Source: Sphingomonas sp. R647 (GTDB lineage Bacteria; Pseudomonadota; Alphaproteobacteria; Sphingomonadales; Sphingomonadaceae). Taken from it: DNA of 64,000 bases. Shown here one piece after another: positions 1 to 7,696 of this stretch (the stretch's first letter is position 1; every line of letters starts with the position of its first letter). The notes beneath the pieces were generated by a model. It worked only from the letters and a program-made list of their open reading frames with translations. It had not been told where the DNA came from and made no database searches. The position numbers were made by a program, and so were the translations under genes. Where the stretch lies: contig NZ_JAIQXT010000002.1 of NCBI RefSeq assembly GCF_020177055.1, positions 62,001-126,000 of the forward strand, given 5' to 3'.

Positions 1-1
1 C

Positions 2-559
2 GATCTGATCGTGCTGTCGGCGCATAAGCTGGGCGGGCCGATCGGTGTGGGGGCGCTGCTGGTCGGCGATCTTGCGTTGCTGGATGCGCCGGGTGGGCAG
101 GAGTTCGGCTATCGTGGCGGGACCGAGAATCTGCCCGGCGTGCTGGGCTTTGCCGCTGCGGTCGAGGCGTGGCAGGCGCGGCGCGTGGGGCTGCCCGACA
201 TGGACAGGCACGAAGCGCGGGTCGACATGTTCCGCACGCTCAAATCCTATGGCGGGCAGCAGCTGATGGGATATGGCGAAACGGTGAGCAATATCAGCGC
301 GATCGCCATGCCGGGCCTGAGCGCTGCGGCGCAGCTTGTCCGTTTCGACCTCAAGGGCTTTGCGGTGTCGGCTGGGAGCGCGTGCGCGTCGGGGACGCTG
401 AAGCAGAGCCGGGTGCTGCAGGCGTTCGGCGTCGATGCCGAGGTCGCATCGCGGACGATTCGGGTGAGCACCGGGTGGAGCACCACGGCGGAGGATATCC
501 GCGCGTTTATCGACCATTGGATCGACATTGCCGCCGATGCCGGGAGCCGCGCGGCATGA
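2..559 (+). CDS. Cysteine desulfurase, C-terminal part (gene starts before window)
   Basis: A PLP-dependent NifS/IscS-type cysteine desulfurase removes sulfur from cysteine for Fe-S cluster or thiolation use. The frame is open from the first bases. The visible part begins at the PLP-lysine motif SAHKLGGPIGVGAL and continues to the active-site cysteine loop SAGSACASG. Only the C-terminal half is in the window; the remaining 185 or so codons look intact. Its stop overlaps the start of a second cysteine desulfurase (ATGA), so the two are translationally coupled. Two adjacent paralogues with complete active sites suggest separate partners, or a heteromeric arrangement. Confidence 0.9.
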   Translation, partial: DLIVLSAHKLGGPIGVGALLVGDLALLDAPGGQEFGYRGGTENLPGVLGFAAAVEAWQARRVGLPDMDRHEARVDMFRTLKSYGGQQLMGYGETVSNISAIAMPGLSAAAQLVRFDLKGFAVSAGSACASGTLKQSRVLQAFGVDAEVASRTIRVSTGWSTTAEDIRAFIDHWIDIAADAGSRAA

Positions 560-1650
560 TCTATCTCGACTATCAGGCGACGACGCCGCTGGCGCCCGAG
601 GCGCGCGACGCGATGCTGCCGTGGCTGGGCGATGACTTTGCCAACCCGCATTCGGCGCATGCGGCCGGGCGCAAGGCCAAGGCGGCGGTCGAGGTGGCGC
701 GCGAACAGGTCGCTGGGCTGATGCCCGCTGGTGGGACGGTGAGCTTTACCAGTGGCGCGACTGAGGCGCTGAACTGGGCGATCAAGGGCACGACGGGCGG
801 TATCGTGACGATCGCCACCGAACATGCGGCGGTGCTGGATACGGTGGCGGCGGAGGCGCGGCGCGGGCGCGCGGTGACAGTGTTGCCGGTCGGGCCGGAG
901 GGGCTGGTCGACCTCAATGCCGCGCGCGACGCGATCGGGCCGGGGACAGGGCTGGTCGCGGCGATGCTGGTCAATAACGAGATCGGGGTGATCCAGCCGG
1001 TCGAGGCGCTGGCGGAGCTGGCCAAGGCGGCGGGCGCGCTGATGCTGACCGATGCGGTGCAGGGGTTCGGACGCGTGGCGATCCCCGATGGCGTCGATCT
1101 GGTCGCGGTGTCGGCGCACAAGATTCACGGACCGAAGGGCGTCGGCGCTTTGTGGGTGCGCGATGGCGTGGCGCTGGAGCCGTTGATGCACGGTGGCGGG
1201 CAGGAGCCAGGCGGGCGGTCGGGGACGCTGTCGCCGGCGTTGTGCGCCGGGTTCGGCGCGGCGGCGGCGCTGGCCAAACAGCGGTTCGGGGCGGATCGGG
1301 CGCATGCGGCGCAGCTGTTCCGTGCGGGGTTTCAGGCGCTGGGCGGTGCGGGCTGGACGCTGAATGGATCGAAGGAGGATCGCTATCCGGGCAATCTCAA
1401 CCTGCGCTATCCGGGGCTGGACGTCGCGCGGCTGATGTCCGAGCTTCGCGATATCGCTTTTTCGGCGGGGTCGGCCTGTGCCAGCGGATCGGGGCGGCCG
1501 AGCCATGTGTTGCAGGCGCTGGGCCTGAGCGATGCCGAGGCGCGGTCGAGCATCCGGCTGGGCTTTGGCCGCTATACCACTGAGGAGGACTTGTTGGACG
1601 CCATCCAGCGCATTGATGCTGCCGCCCGCGCGCAGAGGATCGCGGCATGA
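556..1650 (+). CDS. Cysteine desulfurase family protein (second tandem copy)
   Basis: This 364-residue fold-type I aminotransferase-like enzyme belongs to the NifS/IscS family. It opens with the family-typical MIYLDYQATTPL, contains a PLP-lysine motif (SAHKIHGPKGVGAL) and keeps the sulfur-accepting cysteine in SAGSACASGSG. The ATG at 556 overlaps the stop of the upstream desulfurase, and its own stop overlaps the start of the ferredoxin gene. This points to one operon for sulfur mobilisation and electron supply. Length is slightly under the usual 380-400 residues. Whether it serves Fe-S assembly or tRNA thiolation cannot be told from the sequence. Confidence 0.9.
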   Translation: MIYLDYQATTPLAPEARDAMLPWLGDDFANPHSAHAAGRKAKAAVEVAREQVAGLMPAGGTVSFTSGATEALNWAIKGTTGGIVTIATEHAAVLDTVAAEARRGRAVTVLPVGPEGLVDLNAARDAIGPGTGLVAAMLVNNEIGVIQPVEALAELAKAAGALMLTDAVQGFGRVAIPDGVDLVAVSAHKIHGPKGVGALWVRDGVALEPLMHGGGQEPGGRSGTLSPALCAGFGAAAALAKQRFGADRAHAAQLFRAGFQALGGAGWTLNGSKEDRYPGNLNLRYPGLDVARLMSELRDIAFSAGSACASGSGRPSHVLQALGLSDAEARSSIRLGFGRYTTEEDLLDAIQRIDAAARAQRIAA

Positions 1651-1982
1651 TCCGGGTGCGATTCCTGACGCCCGATGGGGCTCTCGCCGTCGAGGCCGAG
1701 GCGGCTGCGGGCGACCGGTTGCTTGAGATCGGCCAGGCGCGGGGCATGCCGCTGGAGGGGACGTGCGAGGGGCAGATGGCCTGCTCCACCTGTCACGTCA
1801 TCGTCGCGGCGGAGGACTTCGCCCGGTTGCCGCGCCCGAGCGAGGAGGAAGAGGATATGCTCGACCTCGCCGTCGGGGCGACGCGGACCAGCCGGTTGTC
1901 GTGTCAGATCGTGCTGACGCCGGAGCTGGATGGGCTGACGGTCAGCCTGCCTTCAGAACATCGCGATATGCAGGGACGATGA
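1647..1982 (+). CDS. [2Fe-2S] ferredoxin, ISC/adrenodoxin type
   Basis: This 111-residue ferredoxin shows the cluster ligands C40, C46, C49 and C86 in the spacing C-x5-C-x2-C...C of adrenodoxin/ISC ferredoxins. Such proteins deliver electrons for Fe-S cluster assembly or to cytochrome P450s. The acidic stretch after the third cysteine (SEEEEDMLD) is the usual partner-docking helix. It overlaps the upstream desulfurase stop by ATGA, which favours a role in Fe-S biogenesis. Its own stop overlaps the beta-lactamase start. Confidence 0.92.
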   Translation: MIRVRFLTPDGALAVEAEAAAGDRLLEIGQARGMPLEGTCEGQMACSTCHVIVAAEDFARLPRPSEEEEDMLDLAVGATRTSRLSCQIVLTPELDGLTVSLPSEHRDMQGR

Positions 1983-2836
1983 CCATGACGAATCGCCGCA
2001 CCGTAATCATGGGCGCCGCTGCGCTCGCCACCGTTCCCGCCTTTGCGCAGAAGCTGGGGCCGTTCGACCGCATCCGTGCCGAAACCGGCGGGCGGCTGGG
2101 CCTCGCCGTCTATGACACCGGCACCGGGCGGCGCTTTTCCGACGGGGCCGAGGCGCGCTTTGCGATGTGCTCGACGTTCAAGGTGCCGCTGGTCGCAGCC
2201 GTCCTGGCGCGGGTGGACCGGGGCGAGTTGAACCTGGCGAGCGAAATCCGGTTCGGTGAGGCCGATCTGCTCGACTATGCGCCGGTGGTGAAGGCGAACT
2301 TGGCCAAGGGCGCGATGTCGATCGAGGCGCTGTGCGAGGCGGCGGTGGTGATGAGCGACAACAGCGCGGCGAACCTGTTGTTCGGGCAGATTTCGGGGCC
2401 GCGCGGGCTGACCAGGTTCATCCGCGATGCGGGCGACCAGCTGACCCGATCGGATCGCGACGAGCCGTCGCTCAACAATGTCCGCAATGGCGAAGTGCGC
2501 GATACGACCACGCCCGACGCGATGCTGTGGCTGATGAACCGGTTGCTGCTGGGCGATGTGCTGTCGCCGGCGTCGCGTGCGAAGCTGACCGGGTGGATGG
2601 AGGCGTCGCCCACCGGCAAGGCGCGGCTGCGCGCGGGTCTGCCCAAGGACTGGCGCGTTGGGGACAAGACCGGGACGAGCGGCGAGGGCTATTTCAACAC
2701 CATCGCGATCGCGACGCCGCCGGGACGCAAGCCGATCCTGATCGCCTGCTACCTCGACGCGCCGGGGCTGGAAACGGCCAAGGCGAATGCCGCGCATGCG
2801 AAGGTCGGGGAGCTGGTCGGGGCCTTGTTCGGGTAA
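1979..2836 (+). CDS. bla: Class A beta-lactamase
   Basis: This 285-residue serine beta-lactamase carries every class A signature: S65-T-F-K68, S126-D-N, the omega-loop glutamate E162 and K230-T-G. The first residues (NRRTVIMGAAAL, then AFA) look like a Tat-type signal peptide, so export to the periplasm is expected. The ATG at 1979 overlaps the ferredoxin stop; a second ATG two codons later is possible. The gene is attached to the Fe-S operon by translational coupling and has no visible regulator (no ampR-like gene) nearby. It therefore looks like an intrinsic chromosomal enzyme; substrate range is unknown. Confidence 0.93.
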   Translation: MTMTNRRTVIMGAAALATVPAFAQKLGPFDRIRAETGGRLGLAVYDTGTGRRFSDGAEARFAMCSTFKVPLVAAVLARVDRGELNLASEIRFGEADLLDYAPVVKANLAKGAMSIEALCEAAVVMSDNSAANLLFGQISGPRGLTRFIRDAGDQLTRSDRDEPSLNNVRNGEVRDTTTPDAMLWLMNRLLLGDVLSPASRAKLTGWMEASPTGKARLRAGLPKDWRVGDKTGTSGEGYFNTIAIATPPGRKPILIACYLDAPGLETAKANAAHAKVGELVGALFG

Positions 2837-2852
2837 GGCGCTGGCGCGTCGG

Positions 2853-4133
2853 TCATCGCCGGTCGCCGATCGCGCCATGGACGAGGATCAGCAGCACGAT
2901 CGGCAGGTTCTTGAGCAATGGCCCGAGCGGATCGGCCCAGAGCGCGGGCAGGCCTAGCGTGAGGACGAGTGTGTAGCCGGTGACGACCGCGAGCTGGACT
3001 GCGGTCGCGGTGCGCGCGGTGCGGTCGCGCAGGACGAGCGCGGCGATGGCGAGGTCGAGCAGGGCGGTCCCGATCTGCAGCGGAAGTGCGGCACCCTCGG
3101 GCGCGCCGATCGCGGCGAGCCATTCAAGCGTCTGCGTGCGCCCGGCGAACAGGCCGAGTAGCGCCGAGGCGAGCCACATCAGTGCCAGCCCCCAGCGGAT
3201 CGCGGGGGCGAGGAAGAACAGGCGCGCGTGCCAGCGATCCTGCACCCCGGCGGCGCGGTCGCGCATCGCCTGCGCCACGCTGCGCGGGCGAAAGCCGACC
3301 GCCTGCGCGAACGCGGCGCCGTCGGCGGCGTTGCCTGCGACAAGCTGGGCTACGCTGTTGGTCGAGACCGGGCCGGACCCGGCAAGGTCGCCGATCCGGC
3401 CGAGCGCGCGCATCACCGGCATCGGCACGCGGACGAAACGGCTGGGGCCGAGGCCGAGCCAGGTGCGGTAGCGGGTCATCAACTCGCGCAGGGTGAGCGT
3501 TTCCGGGCCAGCGGGTTCGAAACTCTGGCCGACGAACCACAGATCCTCACACGCAAGGCGCACCGACCGGGCGAGATCGTCGGCATGTATCGGCGAGAAG
3601 GTAAAGTCGCCGTCGCCCGCGAGTGGCTGGGCAAAGGGGAGGGCAGCAAGGCCGCGCAGCAGCGAGGTGCCGCCATAGCTGCTCTCCGCGATCACCAGCG
3701 AGGGGCGGAAGATGGTCCAGCGCAGGCCCGAGTCGCGCAATGCCGCTTCGCCCGCCAGCTTGGTCGCGGCGTAATCGGTGGCGACATCGGGCCGCGCGCT
3801 CACGGCGGAGATCAGGACGAGGCGGCGGACTTCGGCGCGCTTGCACGCGGCATGGAGCGCGCGCGGCATGTCGACATGGACCGCCTGCATCTCCGGCCCG
3901 CGCAGCACCCCGGCGGCGTTGACCACGCAGTCGATCCCGGAAAGATGCTCGCGCCAGCCTTCAGCGTCGGTCGCACGGGCGAGGTCGATTCCGACCCACT
4001 CCGCGCCCGGCTCGGCGTCTCGTAGCCGCGCGACATCGCGGGCGACGGCGCGGACTTTATGCCCGCTCGCCAGCAACTCGGACAGGATATGCCGGCCGAT
4101 GAACCCCCCGGCGCCCAGCAACAAAATACGCAT
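2853..4133 (-). CDS. NAD(P)-binding SDR/epimerase-like protein with C-terminal membrane domain
   Basis: The N-terminal 290 or so residues form an extended/atypical SDR domain of the NmrA/NDUFA9-like kind, starting at the Rossmann motif GAGGFIG and followed by AAGVL and a YAATK segment. The last 130 residues contain about four hydrophobic helices resembling a DoxX-like domain. The start chosen is the ATG at 4133, directly before the Rossmann strand; an in-frame ATG at 4157 adds eight residues. It converges on the beta-lactamase gene with a 16-base gap. Function is probably a redox or quinone-related membrane dehydrogenase, but the substrate is unknown. Confidence 0.8.
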   Translation of the reverse strand: MRILLLGAGGFIGRHILSELLASGHKVRAVARDVARLRDAEPGAEWVGIDLARATDAEGWREHLSGIDCVVNAAGVLRGPEMQAVHVDMPRALHAACKRAEVRRLVLISAVSARPDVATDYAATKLAGEAALRDSGLRWTIFRPSLVIAESSYGGTSLLRGLAALPFAQPLAGDGDFTFSPIHADDLARSVRLACEDLWFVGQSFEPAGPETLTLRELMTRYRTWLGLGPSRFVRVPMPVMRALGRIGDLAGSGPVSTNSVAQLVAGNAADGAAFAQAVGFRPRSVAQAMRDRAAGVQDRWHARLFFLAPAIRWGLALMWLASALLGLFAGRTQTLEWLAAIGAPEGAALPLQIGTALLDLAIAALVLRDRTARTATAVQLAVVTGYTLVLTLGLPALWADPLGPLLKNLPIVLLILVHGAIGDRR

Positions 4134-4204
4134 CGCGCAGCGGCTTAGCAGCGACATGCGGCGGAGTCATTGCAATCGCGCGGGGTTGCGCCTATCTGCG
4201 CCGC

Positions 4205-4294
4205 GGGAGTCGGGCGGACGATGCCGTCGCCAACCCGGTCAGATCCGGAAGGAAGCAGCCGTAACGATTTTCGTGTCGGGTCGTCCCGGCTCCC
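4205..4294 (+). ncRNA. ffs: Signal recognition particle RNA (4.5S, small bacterial type)
   Basis: The conserved SRP54-binding apical hairpin is unmistakable at about 4237-4261: GGTCAGATCC, GGAA tetraloop, GGAAGCAGCC. The outer stem GGGAGTCGGGCGGAC (4205-4219) pairs with GTCGTCCCGGCTCCC (4280-4294). The length of about 90-95 nt matches the small eubacterial form. It lies 0.9 kb upstream of dnaX, the classical ffs-dnaX order, but here a minus-strand membrane-protein gene and a second SRP-like hairpin separate the two. Confidence 0.93.
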
Positions 4295-4358
4295 ACCTTC
4301 ACTCCAGCGTTAGAGCCACGCGAGCGCCATGCTGGCCGCTTGTGCGCGCACCCGGGCG

Positions 4359-4994
4359 TTACTCTTCTACCGTCTTAGGCTGGCTCGGGTGAACCATGTG
4401 GCCGCTCTGCGGCGCGTCGATGGGCGGGGGTACGGCGCCTCGACCGAAGCGGGCACAATCCTGCAGTAGCAAGCAGGCGACATAGACGAGCAGCGCGATG
4501 GCGGTGATCCAAAAGGCTACGAAGGGGCTGATCACCGCGCCACAGGCCAGCGCTAACGCGGCGACTGCCAGCCCCGAAAGAACCGCAAACCCCCATCCTA
4601 ACGCAGTGCGGTGGCCCGCGATAAACCAGCGTAGCGGGGGCAACACGAACAGGGCGATCATCAAAAGGAGCGCCACGCCGTCCGGTGGCACCTGATCCCC
4701 AGGAGCCGGGCCGCCATAGCCCAAGCGGGAAAAGGCGCTGATCAGCAAGATCAGCTCGGCGGCATCGAACAACCAGAATAGGCGATCGGTTCGCGCAGCA
4801 TGCGTCCGGGCAAATTGCAGCGCACAATAGACTGCCAGCAGTACGCCCCAAGGCGGAGTGTCGCTGCCCCACCATGACCATGGCCAGCCGGGCGGAGATT
4901 GCCAGATCGCGAAGATGAAGGCGCCGAGAAAGGCGGGATACAGCAGCTGGAAGATGAGTTGCTGTGCCAGCCCCGGCGTCGCGCTGTCTTTCAT
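4359..4994 (-). CDS. Hypothetical multi-pass membrane protein
   Basis: About 211 residues with roughly six hydrophobic segments and a short hydrophilic C-terminal tail. I do not recognise the family. Two starts are possible: ATG at 4994, preceded by a G-rich run that could serve as ribosome-binding site, or ATG at 5015. The gene lies on the opposite strand between ffs and an SRP-like hairpin that shares a 23/24-base direct repeat with ffs. This suggests it was inserted into an older ffs-dnaX junction. Confidence 0.65.
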   Translation of the reverse strand: MKDSATPGLAQQLIFQLLYPAFLGAFIFAIWQSPPGWPWSWWGSDTPPWGVLLAVYCALQFARTHAARTDRLFWLFDAAELILLISAFSRLGYGGPAPGDQVPPDGVALLLMIALFVLPPLRWFIAGHRTALGWGFAVLSGLAVAALALACGAVISPFVAFWITAIALLVYVACLLLQDCARFGRGAVPPPIDAPQSGHMVHPSQPKTVEE

Positions 4995-5043
4995 GGCGGC
5001 CCCCCCCGAATCCATGTCGCGGTGTGGAGCGTACCTGAATCGC

Positions 5044-5146
5044 GGGGAGGGTGCCAGATCGTCACGCCAGCGTGGATTCGTGGCCGAGCGGTCGGAAGCC
5101 GCCGTAACGATTTTCGTCCCCGGTCGCTCTGGAGCGGACCTTCCCT
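5044..5146 (+). ncRNA. SRP-RNA-like hairpin, diverged second copy or pseudogene of ffs
   Basis: Bases 5094-5117 match ffs bases 4251-4274 at 23 of 24 positions. The segment has about the same overall layout as ffs: GGGAG at the 5' side and a complementary 3' side. GGGAGGGT (5044-5051) pairs with ACCTTCCC (5139-5146), and CCAGATCG (5053-5060) pairs with CGCTCTGG (5125-5132) with one mismatch. The stem sequence differs from ffs yet still pairs. However, the GGAA-loop protein-binding core of true SRP RNA is not preserved. It could be a decayed duplicate of ffs or a different structured leader just upstream of dnaX. Confidence 0.35.
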
Positions 5147-5185
5147 ACATGACGCGCGCCGCATGACCCGCTAGGGTCTTCCGCA

Positions 5186-6808
5186 ATGTCCGATTCATTC
5201 CTTGGCCTCGACGAACCGCCTCAGCCGCGCGACAGCGTGTATCGCGTGCTTGCGCGCAAATACCGGCCGCAGACCTTTGCCCAGCTGATCGGGCAGGATG
5301 CGATGGTGCAGACGCTGGGGAACGCGATTCGGCGCGACCGGCTGGCGCATGCGTTTCTGCTGACCGGCGTGCGCGGGGTCGGCAAGACGTCGACCGCGCG
5401 GCTGATCGCCAAGGCGCTCAATTGCATCGGTCCGGACGGGCAGGGCGGGCCGACGATCGACCCGTGCGGGGTGTGCGAGCCGTGCCGCGCGATTGCCGAG
5501 GGGCGGCATATCGATGTGATCGAGATGGACGCCGCCAGCCATACCGGTGTCGACGATGTGCGCGAGATCATCGATGCGTCGCGCTATTCGGCGGTGAGTG
5601 CGCGGTACAAGATTTACATTATCGACGAAGTCCACATGCTGTCGAAAAACGCGTTCAACGCGTTGCTCAAGACGCTGGAAGAGCCGCCGGGGCATGTGAA
5701 GTTCCTGTTCGCAACGACTGAGGTGCAGAAGGTGCCGGTCACGGTGCTGTCGCGCTGTCAGCGCTTCGACCTGCGGCGGATTCCGGCGGACAAGCTCGCC
5801 GCGCATTTCGGTGAGGTGGTCGAGAAGGAAGGCGCGCAGGCCGAGCCCGAGGCGTTGGCGATGATCGCGCGCGCGGCGGAAGGGTCGGCGCGCGATGGGC
5901 TGTCGATCCTCGACCAGGCGATTGCCCATGCCGGGATGGAGGGCGGGGCGGTCACTGCCGATGCAGTGCGCGACATGCTCGGCCTGTCCGACCGCAACGC
6001 GATCCGCGACCTGTTCGGGTTGGTGATCGCGGGCGATGCGGCGCGCGCGCTGGCGGCGTTGCGTGGGCAATATGATCTGGGCGTCGATCCGCAGGCGGTG
6101 CTGAAGTCGCTGCTGGAGATGGTGCATCGCGTGACGCTCGCCAAGCTGGGCAACGAGGTCATTCCCGGGCAAGCGGCCGAGGAGAGCGCGTCGCTGGGCG
6201 AATGGGCGGGGAAGCTCGGCTTTCCTGCGCTTCACCGGCTGTGGCAGTTGCTGCTGAAGGGGCATGACGAGGTGATCCGCGCCGCGCTGCCGATCGAGGC
6301 GTGCGAAATGGCGTTGTTGCGGGTGATCCACGCCTCGACCCTGCCCGATCCGGGTGAGCTGGCGCGCAAGATCGCCGAGGGTGCGCCGATGGGCGGGCCG
6401 GCACCGGCCGCAGCCCCGAGCGCACCGGCCGAGGCGCCCGCGCCGCGCAACATGGCCGAACTGGTCGAGCGGCTGGCGGACGCGCATGAGGTGCATCTGG
6501 CGGCGCGCGTGCGGAACCTTGTCCGCCTGATCCGGTTGGAGGAGCCGGTGGTCGAGGTCAGCAGTCACGGCATCCCGGCAGATCTGGTCCATGATTTCGA
6601 AAACGCGTTGCGACGCGTGCTCGGCAAGCGCTGGTCGCTGCGCGTCGTCGATGCGCCGGGCCAGCAGACGTTGAACGAGGAGCGTGCAGCGCTCGAGGCG
6701 GCGGAGCGCGATGCCGTGCTCGCCTCGCCCGTGGTTGCCGCGGCGCTCGAAGCCTTTCCAGATGCCGAGCTGATCGGCTGGACCCGCGAAAACAGGAGGT
6801 TTGGGTGA
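5186..6808 (+). CDS. dnaX: DNA polymerase III subunits gamma/tau
   Basis: The 540-residue clamp-loader ATPase shows a Walker A motif at residues 61-69 (GVRGVGKTS), zinc-binding cysteines C80, C94, C97 and C100, and a DEVH Walker B at 147-150. Domain III and a proline/alanine-rich linker (PAAAPSAPAEAPAP) precede a shortened tau-like C-terminal domain. It loads the beta clamp and organises the replisome. The GTG start of ybaB overlaps its stop, the usual dnaX-ybaB coupling, but recR has moved away to 29520. I see no clear slippage heptamer. Confidence 0.96.
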   Translation: MSDSFLGLDEPPQPRDSVYRVLARKYRPQTFAQLIGQDAMVQTLGNAIRRDRLAHAFLLTGVRGVGKTSTARLIAKALNCIGPDGQGGPTIDPCGVCEPCRAIAEGRHIDVIEMDAASHTGVDDVREIIDASRYSAVSARYKIYIIDEVHMLSKNAFNALLKTLEEPPGHVKFLFATTEVQKVPVTVLSRCQRFDLRRIPADKLAAHFGEVVEKEGAQAEPEALAMIARAAEGSARDGLSILDQAIAHAGMEGGAVTADAVRDMLGLSDRNAIRDLFGLVIAGDAARALAALRGQYDLGVDPQAVLKSLLEMVHRVTLAKLGNEVIPGQAAEESASLGEWAGKLGFPALHRLWQLLLKGHDEVIRAALPIEACEMALLRVIHASTLPDPGELARKIAEGAPMGGPAPAAAPSAPAEAPAPRNMAELVERLADAHEVHLAARVRNLVRLIRLEEPVVEVSSHGIPADLVHDFENALRRVLGKRWSLRVVDAPGQQTLNEERAALEAAERDAVLASPVVAAALEAFPDAELIGWTRENRRFG

Positions 6809-7128
6809 AGAGTATCGAAGACATCATGGCGATGGCGCAGAACGTCCAGAACGAGCTGACCAAGGCGCAGGCGAACCTCGACGGGATCGAGGTCGAGGGC
6901 GCGTCGGGCGGCGGGCTGGTGAAGGTCAAGGCGAGCGCCAAGGGCCGGATCATCGGCGTCGATATCGACGAATCGCTGCTCGCGCCGTCGGAAAAGCAGA
7001 TGCTGGAAGACTTGGTCGCAGCTGCGCTCAACGATGCGCGGGCGAAAGCGGATGCGGCGGCGTCGGCGGAAATGTCGAAGCTGTCGAGCGGTATTCCGCT
7101 GCCTCCCGGCTTCAAGCTGCCGTTCTAA
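6805..7128 (+). CDS. ybaB: YbaB/EbfC family nucleoid-associated protein
   Basis: This 107-residue protein matches the YbaB/EbfC DNA-binding family in length and pattern: an N-terminal helix with MAMAQNVQNELTKAQANL, a central glycine-rich beta strand segment and a C-terminal helix ending in PPGFKLPF. Translation starts at a GTG at 6805 that overlaps the dnaX stop (GTGA), preceded by an AGGAGGT ribosome-binding site inside the end of dnaX. It is thought to bind DNA as a dimer and shape the nucleoid. Confidence 0.94.
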   Translation: MKSIEDIMAMAQNVQNELTKAQANLDGIEVEGASGGGLVKVKASAKGRIIGVDIDESLLAPSEKQMLEDLVAAALNDARAKADAAASAEMSKLSSGIPLPPGFKLPF

Positions 7129-7142
7129 GGGCGTTTGCGGCG

Positions 7143-7218
7143 GCACCGGCCCGCTCCCCCACCCGGCCACCCAACTTTAGTATCCTATGGGTGGCCGGGT
7201 GGGGGAGCGGGCTGGTGC
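7143..7218. repeat. Long palindromic hairpin (31-bp stem) after ybaB
   Basis: Arms 7143-7173 and 7188-7218 pair over 31 positions with a single wobble; the inner 25 pairs are perfect. The loop is 14 bases. There is no T-run on the plus side, so it is not a standard intrinsic terminator, although it could block RNA decay or transcription between ybaB and the next gene. The arms are C/G homopolymer-rich, similar in style to the other palindromes in the window. Confidence 0.85.
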
Positions 7219-7252
7219 AAAACTAACGAAAGCGCCTGAACATTTCACAACG

Positions 7253-7278
7253 GGAACAATGGCTTTTGCCCCGGCGTT
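7253..7278 (+). promoter_or_regulatory. Candidate EcfG (general stress sigma) promoter
   Basis: GGAAC at 7253-7257 and CGTT at 7275-7278 are separated by 17 bases. This matches the alphaproteobacterial EcfG consensus GGAAC-N16/17-CGTT. It lies 33 bases before the ATG of the small membrane protein at 7311. A 13/15-base inverted repeat (7249-7263 with 7284-7298) overlaps it. Confidence 0.6.
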
Positions 7279-7310
7279 GGGCGGCCAATGTTCCTGTTGG
7301 GAGATGAGAG

Positions 7311-7601
7311 ATGGCTGAAGAACGGATTGTCGAGCGCACCGATGGCGTGACTGCCGAGCGCGTGACCGAGCGCAATGGCGGCGGCACCACCACGGTGATC
7401 GAGCGGCGCGGCGGTGGCGGCGGGTTGATCCTGGGGATCATCGCGCTGGTGATCGTGGTTGTCGGCGCCTTCTACTTCCTGAGCAACAATTCCGAGACCC
7501 GCAAGGACGCGGCCATCACCGAAGCGGCTCAGGCCGTGGGCGAAACCGCCGAGAAGGCTGGTGACGCGATCGACAAGGCGGTTCCTGCCGAAAAGAAATA
7601 A
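7311..7601 (+). CDS. Small single-pass membrane protein, likely stress-induced
   Basis: Ninety-six residues: a charged N-terminal 35 residues rich in Glu, Arg and Thr, a glycine run, one transmembrane helix (LILGIIALVIVVVGAFYFL) and an alanine/lysine-rich tail with an amphipathic pattern. I do not recognise a named family. A GGGAGATGAGAG ribosome-binding region precedes the ATG, and an EcfG-like promoter lies 33 bases upstream. The tail resembles membrane-stress proteins of the YtxH/CsbD style in composition only. Confidence 0.75.
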   Translation: MAEERIVERTDGVTAERVTERNGGGTTTVIERRGGGGGLILGIIALVIVVVGAFYFLSNNSETRKDAAITEAAQAVGETAEKAGDAIDKAVPAEKK

Positions 7602-7696
7602 GACCCGCTCGCCCTCCTAATGTGTAGGAGGGGCGTAGGGAGGGCATGTCGGGTCGACTGACGTTTGCCACTTCGGCGATCCGTCATGTCCTCTCC

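Noticed and set aside
5071..5146. tRNA-Ser-like D-arm sequence (GTGGCCGAGCGGTCGG) before dnaX
   Set aside because: There is no GTTCRANYC T-loop, no acceptor stem or plausible anticodon arm; the segment is better explained as part of the SRP-like hairpin.
6360..6460. Programmed frameshift in dnaX giving a short gamma form
   Set aside because: No A-rich slippery heptamer is visible in the frame before the Pro/Ala linker.
7143..7218. Intrinsic terminator after ybaB
   Set aside because: The stem is far longer than usual and there is no T-run on either side, so it is listed as a palindromic repeat instead.
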